A stretch of DNA of 64,000 nucleotides from an uncultured SAR116 cluster alpha proteobacterium (GTDB lineage: Bacteria; Pseudomonadota; Alphaproteobacteria; Puniceispirillales; Marisalimonadaceae). A program made the position numbers and the translations under genes. Of this stretch, positions 46,641 to 55,144 are shown piece by piece (position 1 is the stretch's first letter; each line of letters starts with the position of its first letter). The DNA is taken from contig CACAAB010000002.1 of NCBI GenBank assembly GCA_902530325.1, positions 24,528-88,527 of the forward strand. Reading direction: 5' to 3'. The notes beneath the pieces were generated by a model. That model had not been told where the DNA came from, searched no databases, and saw only the letters and a list, made by a program, of their open reading frames with translations.

Positions 46641-47198
46641 ATGTTTAATAAATTTTGTTTAATTTTCACACTAATCCTTCTTTCATATACCAACTTAGTA
46701 TACTCAAATCCTAAAAATTCTATTGGGGAAGATCAAAAAACTGTAAATATATTGAATAATTATTTTTCAAAACAAACTATTGTAGGAAAAGCTAATTTTC
46801 AATTTCTTTTTTGGAATATTTATGATGCAAAACTTATAAGTGAAAGTGGCAGCTATCCTTCAGATAAGTTTGCTTTAATTTTAAAATATAACAAAGATTT
46901 TTCCAAAAAAAGTGTTGTAGATGAAACCATCAATCAACTGAAAAAGCAAAAAACATTCAATGAAAAAGAATTAAAAGAAGTAAATACTTTATTAAATAAA
47001 GCATTCAGAGAGATAAAGAAAAATAATAAATTCATAGGTATCAAAAATAACGATGAAGCAATATTTTATTTCCAAAATGAAAAAGTTTTAGAAACTGACA
47101 ACTCTGAATTTATAAAGATTTTTTTTGATATTTGGTTAAGAGAAAATAGTCAAAACCCAAAATTCACTCAAGAATTGTTGGGAAAAACTAGAGGATAG
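46641..47198 (+). CDS. Chalcone-isomerase-like exported protein
   Basis: 185 residues with a signal peptide (FCLIFTLILLSYTNLVYS, cleavage near YSNP). The mature part has GKANFQFLFWNIYDAKL and FALILKYNKDFSKKSVVDETINQ, which match the bacterial chalcone isomerase-like family (Chalcone_3). These are periplasmic or outer-membrane-facing lipid- or fatty-acid-binding proteins rather than plant-type isomerases. ATG 46641 is preferred to a TTG just before it. It is in a short series with the DUF3833 lipoprotein and the septation protein. Confidence 0.8.
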   Translation: MFNKFCLIFTLILLSYTNLVYSNPKNSIGEDQKTVNILNNYFSKQTIVGKANFQFLFWNIYDAKLISESGSYPSDKFALILKYNKDFSKKSVVDETINQLKKQKTFNEKELKEVNTLLNKAFREIKKNNKFIGIKNNDEAIFYFQNEKVLETDNSEFIKIFFDIWLRENSQNPKFTQELLGKTRG

Positions 47199-47202
47199 TT
47201 AC

Positions 47203-47742
47203 TTGCGATTAAGTGCATTTTTTTTTGAAATTGTACCTTTATCAGGTTTTTTTTTAGGAGCACAATATTACACTTTAATTGTTGCTGCTATCATATCACT
47301 AATTCTTGGTCTTATGGTTATGCTAGTGTTCTATGTCATAGAAAAACGCATTTCCAAATTTCAAATATTTGGAATTTGCATGTCTGCTCTTTTTACTTTT
47401 TTTGCATATTCTTTTAATGACGATGAGTTTGTGAAAATTCAACCAACAATTTTTAATGGCTTTTTTAGTGCTGTTTTACTTTTTGGCATATTTTATAAGA
47501 AAGCAATGATGAAACAATTTTTTGGATCTCAATTTTCTCTCAATGATGAAACCTGGTATAAACTTAGTTTGAGATGGGGTTTGTTTTTTTTATTTCTTAC
47601 AATTATAAATGAAATATCTTGGAGGTTTCTTGAAACTGAGGATTGGGTTTTTATCAAAGTTTTTGTATTATCGCCTTTAGTTGGAATTTTTATGTTGTGC
47701 CAGTTGCCAATTACATTAAAAGGAAGAATCAAAACCAAATAA
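47203..47742 (+). CDS. yciB: Septation protein A / inner membrane protein YciB
   Basis: 179 residues with five membrane segments. The family blocks FVKIQPTIFNGFFSAVLL, WYKLSLRWGLFFLF, INEISWRF and WVFIKVFVLSPLVGIF are all present. YciB/IspZ contributes to cell-envelope synthesis and division. TTG 47203 follows GAGGA (47191-47195), which lies in the end of the upstream gene. It closes the envelope group that starts at 46032. Confidence 0.88.
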   Translation: MRLSAFFFEIVPLSGFFLGAQYYTLIVAAIISLILGLMVMLVFYVIEKRISKFQIFGICMSALFTFFAYSFNDDEFVKIQPTIFNGFFSAVLLFGIFYKKAMMKQFFGSQFSLNDETWYKLSLRWGLFFLFLTIINEISWRFLETEDWVFIKVFVLSPLVGIFMLCQLPITLKGRIKTK

Positions 47743-47776
47743 AGCAAATTAAAAACAAGTATCATGGAGGCATTAA

Positions 47777-48931
47777 ATGAAAATAAAGATAATTGATGTT
47801 AAAGTCCATGTTATTAAATCATCATTAGAAATACCTTTTGCATTTTCTCAAGGATGGGTAAATGTAAGGTCTGCGACACTTGTAGAAATAAAAACAAACT
47901 CAGGTTTAGTTGGCTGGGGGGAAGCATTTTGTCAAGGATTAGAACCTCCTGAAATATCTGCAGCTGTAATTGAAAATGCTCTAAAGCCTATTTTATTAGA
48001 TCAGTCCCCATTAAATATAGAAGTCCTGTGGCACAAAATGTACAATTCTACAAGAGATTATGGAAGAAAAGGATCTGTAGTATCTGGCATAAGTGCAATT
48101 GATATAGCATTATGGGATATTGCAGGCAAATATTACGACCAACCTGTATATCAATTATTAGGAGGTGCATTTAGAAAAAAAATTAAACCTTATGCAACGG
48201 GTTTTTACAGAATAAAAGGTAAAGGTGAAGCAAGCAGATTAGCAGAAGAAGCTTTATCTCACTTCGAAAATGGTTTTGATCATATGAAGGTTAAACTTGG
48301 GTTTGGAATAGACGACGACCTGAAGTGTATGGAAAGCATCGGTCATGCTCTGAAAAATAAAAATGTTACTCTTATGATTGATACTAATCACGCTTATGGA
48401 AGATCTGAGGCACTAACATTAGGAAAAAACTTACAGAGTTATAAATTACGCTGGTATGAAGAACCAGTTGTTCCTGAGGATATTAAAGGTTATGCAGAAT
48501 TGAGATCTAAGTTAGACATTCCTATTGCAGGAGGTGAGAATGAGCATACTCTATTTGGATTTAAAACACTTTTCGAAAATAATGCAATTGACATTGCACA
48601 ACCTGATATTGGGTCATGTGGCGGTATAACAGGAGCAAAACATATTATTAATTTAGCGCATAGTTTTGGTGTAGAGGTTAATCCTCATGTATGGGGTTCA
48701 GCAATTGCTCAAGCTGCATCTATTCAAGTAATTGCCTCAATTCCAGAAACCCATTTCTCAATTTTTGCTAGAGAGCCTATTTTAGAATATGATCAATCAA
48801 GTCATCCCTTTAGAAGAGAATTACTTTCAAAACCTTTTGAACTTGTGAATGGCATGATAAATATTCCAGACAACAAAGGTTTAGGAATTGAAGTAAATCT
48901 AGAAACTATTAAAAAATTCAAAACTAATTGA
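47777..48931 (+). CDS. Mandelate racemase/muconate lactonizing enzyme family protein
   Basis: 384 residues of the enolase superfamily. Catalytic and metal residues are visible: KxK pair Lys171 and Lys173 (HMKVKLG), Asp202 (IDTN), Glu228 (WYEEPV), Glu254 (GGEN), and the Asp277/His304 dyad (QPDIG, NPHVWG). With KxK plus His-Asp dyad it is of the mandelate racemase subgroup, which includes sugar-acid dehydratases and racemases. Dehydration of an aldonic or uronic acid is the likeliest role. An alpha/beta hydrolase gene follows; GGAGG precedes the ATG by 8 bp. Confidence 0.87.
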   Translation: MKIKIIDVKVHVIKSSLEIPFAFSQGWVNVRSATLVEIKTNSGLVGWGEAFCQGLEPPEISAAVIENALKPILLDQSPLNIEVLWHKMYNSTRDYGRKGSVVSGISAIDIALWDIAGKYYDQPVYQLLGGAFRKKIKPYATGFYRIKGKGEASRLAEEALSHFENGFDHMKVKLGFGIDDDLKCMESIGHALKNKNVTLMIDTNHAYGRSEALTLGKNLQSYKLRWYEEPVVPEDIKGYAELRSKLDIPIAGGENEHTLFGFKTLFENNAIDIAQPDIGSCGGITGAKHIINLAHSFGVEVNPHVWGSAIAQAASIQVIASIPETHFSIFAREPILEYDQSSHPFRRELLSKPFELVNGMINIPDNKGLGIEVNLETIKKFKTN

Positions 48932-48939
48932 AACAAATC

Positions 48940-50052
48940 ATGATTGAACTTTTAGACCCAATAATCAAATCACATAATGTAGAAATTTCAAATGGTCTCA
49001 ATGTTCATTATTTAGAAGCAAATCCAAACAAATCTCAAAAACCAACGGCTCTTCTTCTGCACGGGTTTCCCGAATTAAGTTTTAGTTGGAGAAAAATTAT
49101 ACCTTTTTTAGCTGCTGAAGGTTTTAGGGTTATTGCACCTGATATGAGAGGATATGGCCAAACCTTAGGTGGGGGAAAAGAATTTCATGCCGACATATCT
49201 GAATATCGATTATTAAACTTAAGCACTGATATAATAAGTCTTATGAGTTCTTTAAATCTTGATAAAATTGATTTATTGGTTGGACATGATGCAGGTTCAT
49301 CAGTTGCTGCAGTGTCAGCTATAATCAGACCAGACATCTTTAAATCATTAGTTATGATGAGTGCTCCATACGCTGGAACTCCAAATATAAAAAGTAGTTT
49401 GACATATGAAGATCCTATTCACAAAGAATTAGAAAAATTAGACCCTCCCAGAAAACACTACCAATGGTATTATTCTACAATTGAAGCCAACAAAGATATG
49501 CACTTAGAAAAAAAAGAACTACATAAATTTTTAAGAGCTTACTATCACATGAAAAGTGCAGACTGGAAAAAGAACGTTCCTTACAAGTTGAATTCTTGGA
49601 ATGCGGAAAACTTAGCTAAAATGCCAGAGTATTACATTATGCACCTTAACGAGGATATGGTCCAAAGTGTAATGTCGCATTATCCACAGTCAAATTGTTA
49701 TGAAAATTGGTTAAATGATCAAGAATTAGAAGTTTACACCAACAGCTTTTTAAAAAATAGTTTTCAACCTGCATTAAACTGGTATAGGTGCATGACCTCA
49801 AATGATCTTAATAGTGATTTAAGAATTTTTTCTGGTAAAAAGATTGAAGTTCCATCTTGTTTTATTGCAGGTGAAAAAGATTGGGGTATTTACCAAAAAC
49901 CTGGAGCATTAGAAATAATGGAAAATAATTTATGTTTGCATTATAAGGGCAGACATATTATCCAGAATGCTGGACATTGGGTGCAACAAGAAAATCATGT
50001 CGATGTAGCAAAAACTCTAATAGATTTTTTTAAAAATAATAATTTATTTTAG
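48940..50052 (+). CDS. Alpha/beta hydrolase, epoxide hydrolase-like
   Basis: About 370 residues. LLLHGFPELSFSWRK is the HGxP oxyanion motif, the nucleophile is Asp in VGHDAGSSVAAV, and the catalytic His lies in NAGHWVQQEN; a cap domain of some 110 residues separates them. An Asp nucleophile with this motif set suggests epoxide hydrolase or haloacid dehalogenase chemistry. ATG 48940 is preferred; a TTG at 48928 overlapping the previous stop (TTGA) would also be possible. It follows the enolase-family gene directly. Confidence 0.83.
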   Translation: MIELLDPIIKSHNVEISNGLNVHYLEANPNKSQKPTALLLHGFPELSFSWRKIIPFLAAEGFRVIAPDMRGYGQTLGGGKEFHADISEYRLLNLSTDIISLMSSLNLDKIDLLVGHDAGSSVAAVSAIIRPDIFKSLVMMSAPYAGTPNIKSSLTYEDPIHKELEKLDPPRKHYQWYYSTIEANKDMHLEKKELHKFLRAYYHMKSADWKKNVPYKLNSWNAENLAKMPEYYIMHLNEDMVQSVMSHYPQSNCYENWLNDQELEVYTNSFLKNSFQPALNWYRCMTSNDLNSDLRIFSGKKIEVPSCFIAGEKDWGIYQKPGALEIMENNLCLHYKGRHIIQNAGHWVQQENHVDVAKTLIDFFKNNNLF

Positions 50053-50060
50053 GAATTATT

Positions 50061-50954
50061 TTGAATTTCTCTTTATCTGGAAATCTTTTTAAGGGAATTG
50101 GAATAGCCACTATTGGTGCATTAGTTTTATCTCCAGACACCTTGTTTATGAGATGGTCTGAAATGGACGCATGGTCAATGCTGACGTGGCGAGGTTTTGA
50201 AATGGGATTAATGCTTATCTTATTTTCTAGCTGTTTTGGAATTTATAGAAAAAATTTTAAAAAAGTTTTTTCAAGAGTTGGTATCTGGATAATTTTATCT
50301 CAGATATTAAGTTCTATATTTTTCACGTATGGTGTTGCTGAAACTTCAGTATCGTTAATTTTATTTTGTCTAGCAACCTCTCCAATATTTGCCTCTATAT
50401 TTTCAATTTTTATTCTTAAAGAAAAAACAACATCTTCGACATGGATAACTGCATTTTTTGCATTGATTGGAGTTGGGATTTCTGTGGCAAATGGTGAAAA
50501 TGTTTTAAATGCACCTCAGGGTAGCGTTTTCATTGGGACGGTATGCGGAATAGGAGCTGCAGCCACATTAGGCTTGAGTTTAGTATTTTTGAGAAGCAAA
50601 CCTGATATACCAGCTATGACTGTTACTGGATTGAGTTCTTTTGGCTATGGCATAATTGGGTTATTTATTGTATCTCCAGATCTTCTTTTTAAAGGGGATA
50701 TAATAGCAATTTCTTTATCTGGATTAATAATCCTTCCAATATCTTTTGCATGCTTAACTTTTGCAACTAGGTACACTCAGGCTTCAAATATTGGACTTTT
50801 AATGCTTTTAGAAACTTCTCTGGGTCCATTTTGGGTATGGCTTGGCACAAATGAAACTCCAAATATCTATATGATAGTTGGTGGAGTTATAGTTATTTTA
50901 AGTCTTGCTTGGTATATTTTAGTTGATCAAATAAAAATTTCTTTTTCCAAGTAA
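50061..50954 (+). CDS. EamA-type DMT transporter
   Basis: 297 residues, ten hydrophobic segments in two repeated EamA halves (LSPDTLFMRW...AFFALIGVG; second half from about residue 155). Such proteins move small metabolites, often outward, across the inner membrane. TTG 50061 is used as AGGA lies 6 bases ahead and no ATG follows in the signal region. It comes 8 bp after the alpha/beta hydrolase gene and may carry its product. Confidence 0.85.
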   Translation: MNFSLSGNLFKGIGIATIGALVLSPDTLFMRWSEMDAWSMLTWRGFEMGLMLILFSSCFGIYRKNFKKVFSRVGIWIILSQILSSIFFTYGVAETSVSLILFCLATSPIFASIFSIFILKEKTTSSTWITAFFALIGVGISVANGENVLNAPQGSVFIGTVCGIGAAATLGLSLVFLRSKPDIPAMTVTGLSSFGYGIIGLFIVSPDLLFKGDIIAISLSGLIILPISFACLTFATRYTQASNIGLLMLLETSLGPFWVWLGTNETPNIYMIVGGVIVILSLAWYILVDQIKISFSK

Positions 50955-50980
50955 TTTGATTTAAATAAAATTTGGAAAAA

Positions 50981-51382
50981 TTATTTTGAAAATTGGAGTA
51001 TTAACTTTGATCTATTTGATTTAGTTTTTCCATCGAGTTTATTTTTAAAATTGAATCCCCAAACAGGACCCGGCCATGCTGGATCATGTTTATTTCGCAT
51101 TACCAAATGTAAATGTAATTGAGATACAACATTTCCTAACATGGCTATATTTACCTTGTCATATTCTTCATTAAATTTAAGAAAATCACCTAGTTCAACC
51201 GCAAAATTAATTAAGATGTTTCTTTTTTCAATATCTAAGTCACTTAACTCAATTAAATTAATTTTTGTTGGAATTAGAATAACCCAAAAAACTTCTCTTA
51301 CATCCATTATCCTAATTTGAAAATCATTAAATTCTTTAACTAGAAAACTATCCTGTTCTATTCTATTATCTAATTTAAACAT
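50981..51382 (-). CDS. HIT domain protein
   Basis: 133 residues, histidine triad family. The QLHLHLVMR motif near residue 90 is the HxHxH-type catalytic loop, shortened to two clear His; KHDPAWPGPVW and the N-terminal FLVKEF and FWVILIPTK blocks are typical of this branch. HIT proteins hydrolyse nucleoside phosphoramidates or dinucleotides; the specific substrate is not known. It is convergent with the EamA gene. Confidence 0.83.
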   Translation of the reverse strand: MFKLDNRIEQDSFLVKEFNDFQIRIMDVREVFWVILIPTKINLIELSDLDIEKRNILINFAVELGDFLKFNEEYDKVNIAMLGNVVSQLHLHLVMRNKHDPAWPGPVWGFNFKNKLDGKTKSNRSKLILQFSK

Positions 51383-51465
51383 TTCTATTTCCTAATAAAT
51401 TGATTACTTTTTATATTATTACGATTTATTAAGTTAATAAAGATTTCAAATTAAGGGAAAATCCA

Positions 51466-52704
51466 ATGGTTAAAGAAACAAACATTTCAATTAATGAGAA
51501 TAGATTATGGGATAGTTTGATGGAAATGGCAAAAATTGGTCCCGGCATAGCAGGTGGAAATAATAGACAAACTGTTACTTTCGAAGATGGTGAAGCTAGA
51601 AAACTTTTACAGAAATGGACTTCGGAAGCAGGAATGTCAATGAAAGTTGATGAACTTGGTTCAATGTTTTTTAAAAGAGACGGAACAGATAAAAATGCTC
51701 TTCCTGTAGTAATAGGTAGCCACTTAGACACTCAACCAACAGGTGGAAAGTATGATGGTGTTCTTGGTGTTTTAGCTGGCCTAGAAGTTATCAGAACACT
51801 TAATGATTTGAATATACAAACAAAAAGACCTATTTTGGTCGTTAATTGGACTAATGAAGAAGGATCACGTTTTCCACCTGCGATGATGGCTTCAGCTGGA
51901 TATGCAGGCATTTATGATGTTAAGACTTTACTTGCAGCAACTGATTATGAAGGAAATATTTTTGGTGAAGAACTTGAAAAAATTGGATGGAAAGGAACTG
52001 AACCAGTTGGTAAAGAAAAATTTCATTGTTATTATGAACTTCATATTGAACAAGGTCCAATACTCGAAAGTGAAAATATTGATATTGGGGTAGTTACTCA
52101 TGGTCAAGGATTAAAATGGTTAGAAATAAAGCTTACTGGAGTAGAGCAACATACTGGTACAACACCAATGAACATTAGAAAAGATACGGCACTAGCTTTA
52201 TCAGAAATTGTCTTAACTGTTAATAAAGTTGCAAATGAGAACCAACCTAATGCACTGGGTAGTGTAGGTCACATTGAAGTCTCACCTAATTCAAGAAATG
52301 TGATTGCTGGTCAAACTACTTTTACAATAGACATTAGATCTCCTGTCATAAAAAAACTTAATGATATGGAAGAAGAAATAAAGTCATGTGCTGAGAAAAT
52401 CTGTAAGAAATACGAAGTAAATCTTCAAATGGAACAAATTGGTGGATTTGATCCTGTAGCCTTTGATAAACTTTGTCTTGATAACATAAGAGAAAGTGCT
52501 AAAAAATTTGGATATTCATACAGAGATATAGTTTCTGGTGCGGGACATGATGCATGTTGGATTAATACAGTAGTACCATCAGCAATGATAATGTGCCCTT
52601 GTGTTGATGGCTTAAGTCATAACGAAGCTGAGGAGATAAAACCTGAATGGGCATGTTCTAGTACAAATGTTTTACTTCATTCTGCTATTGCTTCTGCATC
52701 TTAA
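51466..52704 (+). CDS. Zn-dependent amidohydrolase, M20 family (N-carbamoyl-amino-acid hydrolase / allantoate amidohydrolase type)
   Basis: 412 residues. His86 and Asp97 (GSHLDTQPTGGKYDG), Glu131 and Glu132 (WTNEEGSRF), the HIEQGPILE His and the C-terminal AGHDA His are the dizinc ligands. The family hydrolyses N-carbamoyl-L-amino acids, beta-ureidopropionate or allantoate, releasing ammonia and CO2 or ureidoglycine. It might act with the hydantoinase-type protein at 32362, though the two genes are far apart. ATG is preceded by GGGAAAA at close spacing. Convergent with edd, 9 bp away. Confidence 0.9.
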   Translation: MVKETNISINENRLWDSLMEMAKIGPGIAGGNNRQTVTFEDGEARKLLQKWTSEAGMSMKVDELGSMFFKRDGTDKNALPVVIGSHLDTQPTGGKYDGVLGVLAGLEVIRTLNDLNIQTKRPILVVNWTNEEGSRFPPAMMASAGYAGIYDVKTLLAATDYEGNIFGEELEKIGWKGTEPVGKEKFHCYYELHIEQGPILESENIDIGVVTHGQGLKWLEIKLTGVEQHTGTTPMNIRKDTALALSEIVLTVNKVANENQPNALGSVGHIEVSPNSRNVIAGQTTFTIDIRSPVIKKLNDMEEEIKSCAEKICKKYEVNLQMEQIGGFDPVAFDKLCLDNIRESAKKFGYSYRDIVSGAGHDACWINTVVPSAMIMCPCVDGLSHNEAEEIKPEWACSSTNVLLHSAIASAS

Positions 52705-52713
52705 GATTTATGA

Positions 52714-54531
52714 TTAATCATTAATTAAATTTAGACCTGCACCACTTTCAGCGCTAATTGCGTTTTTTCTTAAAAGTGAAAACAAATTCCTTCCGAAACC
52801 ATTACTAAGGTCTTTTTCGAGCTTAGAATTTTTTCTATTTGAATAATCTTCATTAACGTTAAGTTTTCCAGTATTAGCATCCATTTCTATTTTATCTCCG
52901 TCTTGTATTTTTGATATCGTACCACCATCAATAGCTTCTGGTGTGACATGAATTGCAGAAGGAACTTTCCCTGATGCACCAGACATACGACCATCAGTGA
53001 TTAAAGCTACTTTAAAGCCCATATCTTGGAGATTAGAAAGAATAGGCGTTAATGCGTGTAATTCTGGCATACCATTGGCCTTGGGTCCTTGAAACCTAAC
53101 AACTACTATAACGTCTTTATTCAAAAGACCTTTATGATATGCTTCTTTTACATCTTCTTGATTGTTAAAAACCATTGCAGGAGCTACTATTCTATAATGT
53201 TCAGGTTTTACAGCGGATATTTTAATAACCCCCTTACCAAGATTACCTTTTAACATTTTTAACCCACCATTTTTTTGATGTGGATCTTTTACACTTCTTA
53301 ATATTTTATCATCATATGATTTTGATTTTTCTTTATGCCAAACTAATTCAGAATTTTTTAAATTTGCTTCTGAAACATAATCAAACAAATTTTTTCCCCA
53401 AACAGTTTTAGCAGATCCATCTAATAAACCTTCATCTAATAGTTCTCCAATTATAAAGCTCATTCCACCAGCAGCATGAAATTGATTTATATCAGCACTG
53501 CCATTTGGGTAAACTTTTGCTAATAAGGGAATTATTTTTGACAAATCTTCAAAATCTTCCCACAACAACTTTATTCCTGCAGCAGCTGCCATAGCTGGTA
53601 AATGCAATGTATGATTAGTTGATCCACCAGTTGCAAGCAACCCAATTATAGCATTTACAAAACTTCTCTCATCTATAATTTTTCCAATGGACCTTATATC
53701 TTGACCCTTTCTTGAAATAAGAATTGCTTGTTGTGTTGCCGCAACATTGTATGCGTTTCTTAAATCACTATGAGGATGAATAAAAGCAGCACCAGGTAAA
53801 TGCAAACCCATGATTTCCATTAACATCTGATTGGAGTTTGCTGTCCCATAAAAAGTGCATGTACCTTCTCCATGATAGGATGAAATTTCAGCTTTTAATA
53901 ATTCTTCTCTTGAAGCTTCACCTTTTGCAAAAGCTTTTCTTACTCGAGCTTTTTCTTCATTTGGAATTCCAGATGACATTGGTCCAGCTGGAATGAAAAT
54001 AATTGGCAAATGTCCAAAAGAAAGAGCTCCAATAAAAAGTCCAGGTACAATTTTATCACAAACACCTAAACATAATGCAGCATCATAAACCCCATGACTT
54101 AGTGAAACTGCTGTTGACATTGCAATTACGTCTCTCGACATAAGAGATAGTTCCATAGCAGGTCTTCCCTGGGTAATTCCATCACACATTGCAGGAACTC
54201 CACCTGCCATTTGGGCTGTTGCACCAAATCGATTTGCAGCAGCTTTAATTAATTTTGGAAAATTTTCTAACGGTTTATGAGCAGAAAGCATATCATTATA
54301 AGCTGATACAATGCCAATATTTGGTTTAGTATTTAGTAAAATTGAGTCTTTTTCTGTTGATGGTGAGCCAGCTACCACATGTGCCATGTTAGAACATGCA
54401 ATTGAACCTCTATCGTTATCATTATCATCTTCCATAGCAACGACATTATCCAAATATCGTTTTCTATAATATTTACTTCTATCTATTATTCTGTTGGTCA
54501 CTTCAATGATTTTACTATTTAATTTAGTCAT
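52714..54531 (-). CDS. edd: Phosphogluconate dehydratase
   Basis: 605 residues, the standard Edd length in the IlvD/Edd family. Markers are SAYNDMLSAHKPL, GVPAMCDGITQGRPAMELS, LCLGVCDKI and GTCTFYGTANSNQM with the cluster cysteines, and VTDGRMSGASGKVPSAIHVTPEA with the family Ser/metal loop (here LITDGRMSGASGK). It dehydrates 6-phosphogluconate to KDPG. It is the last gene of zwf-pgl-edd and overlaps pgl by 8 bp. Confidence 0.95.
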   Translation of the reverse strand: MTKLNSKIIEVTNRIIDRSKYYRKRYLDNVVAMEDDNDNDRGSIACSNMAHVVAGSPSTEKDSILLNTKPNIGIVSAYNDMLSAHKPLENFPKLIKAAANRFGATAQMAGGVPAMCDGITQGRPAMELSLMSRDVIAMSTAVSLSHGVYDAALCLGVCDKIVPGLFIGALSFGHLPIIFIPAGPMSSGIPNEEKARVRKAFAKGEASREELLKAEISSYHGEGTCTFYGTANSNQMLMEIMGLHLPGAAFIHPHSDLRNAYNVAATQQAILISRKGQDIRSIGKIIDERSFVNAIIGLLATGGSTNHTLHLPAMAAAAGIKLLWEDFEDLSKIIPLLAKVYPNGSADINQFHAAGGMSFIIGELLDEGLLDGSAKTVWGKNLFDYVSEANLKNSELVWHKEKSKSYDDKILRSVKDPHQKNGGLKMLKGNLGKGVIKISAVKPEHYRIVAPAMVFNNQEDVKEAYHKGLLNKDVIVVVRFQGPKANGMPELHALTPILSNLQDMGFKVALITDGRMSGASGKVPSAIHVTPEAIDGGTISKIQDGDKIEMDANTGKLNVNEDYSNRKNSKLEKDLSNGFGRNLFSLLRKNAISAESGAGLNLIND

Positions 54532-55144
54532 TTACTTTCTCTATAAAAAAATCTCTATTTCTATTTTTAATTAAATGATGAATTGGTAATTTCTTTTCTT
54601 TTTGAGCTTTCTCAAAAATATTTTGCTTAGCTTTTCCTTTAACTAATAAAATTATATTTAAACTTTCCATTATCAAAGATAAATTCATGGTTATTCTTGG
54701 TATTAAGGGATTACCTTGAGGTGGTGTTATTAAAATTTTTGGACTTGCATTTAGATCAAAAGCTTCATTTTGGTTTATCATATCAGGAAACAAAGAAGCA
54801 AAATGTCCATCTTCACCCATACCAAGTAGAGTGACATCAAAAGGTTTTTTGAATTCTGTATTTGATAAAAAATTTTCTGTAAGAGGAAAGAAATTAATAT
54901 TTTGAGCTTTATTTTTTATGAAATGATTATGTAACAATTTTTGGTTACTTTCTTTGTGATCAGGGTCAACTAATCTATCATCTACTAATGTTAGAAAAAC
55001 TTTGGACCAGGATATATCAATATTTGATAATTCTTCATAAATACTAATTGGACTAGAACCACCAGATAATACTAAACTAGCAGACCCTTCATTTTCTATA
55101 GAAGAATTTAATCTATCAGAAATTAAATTAACAATACTCATCAT
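54524..55144 (-). CDS. pgl: 6-phosphogluconolactonase
   Basis: 206 residues, a little shorter than common PglB (230). SLVLSGGSSPISIYEEL is the phosphosugar-binding loop, VFLTLVDDRLV and LLGMGEDGHFASLFPD are the family blocks including the catalytic-type Asp/His. It opens 6-phosphogluconolactone made by Zwf. Its start codon overlaps the stop of zwf (TAATG), and its end overlaps edd by 8 bp; the three are one operon. Confidence 0.92.
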   Translation of the reverse strand: MMSIVNLISDRLNSSIENEGSASLVLSGGSSPISIYEELSNIDISWSKVFLTLVDDRLVDPDHKESNQKLLHNHFIKNKAQNINFFPLTENFLSNTEFKKPFDVTLLGMGEDGHFASLFPDMINQNEAFDLNASPKILITPPQGNPLIPRITMNLSLIMESLNIILLVKGKAKQNIFEKAQKEKKLPIHHLIKNRNRDFFIEKVND

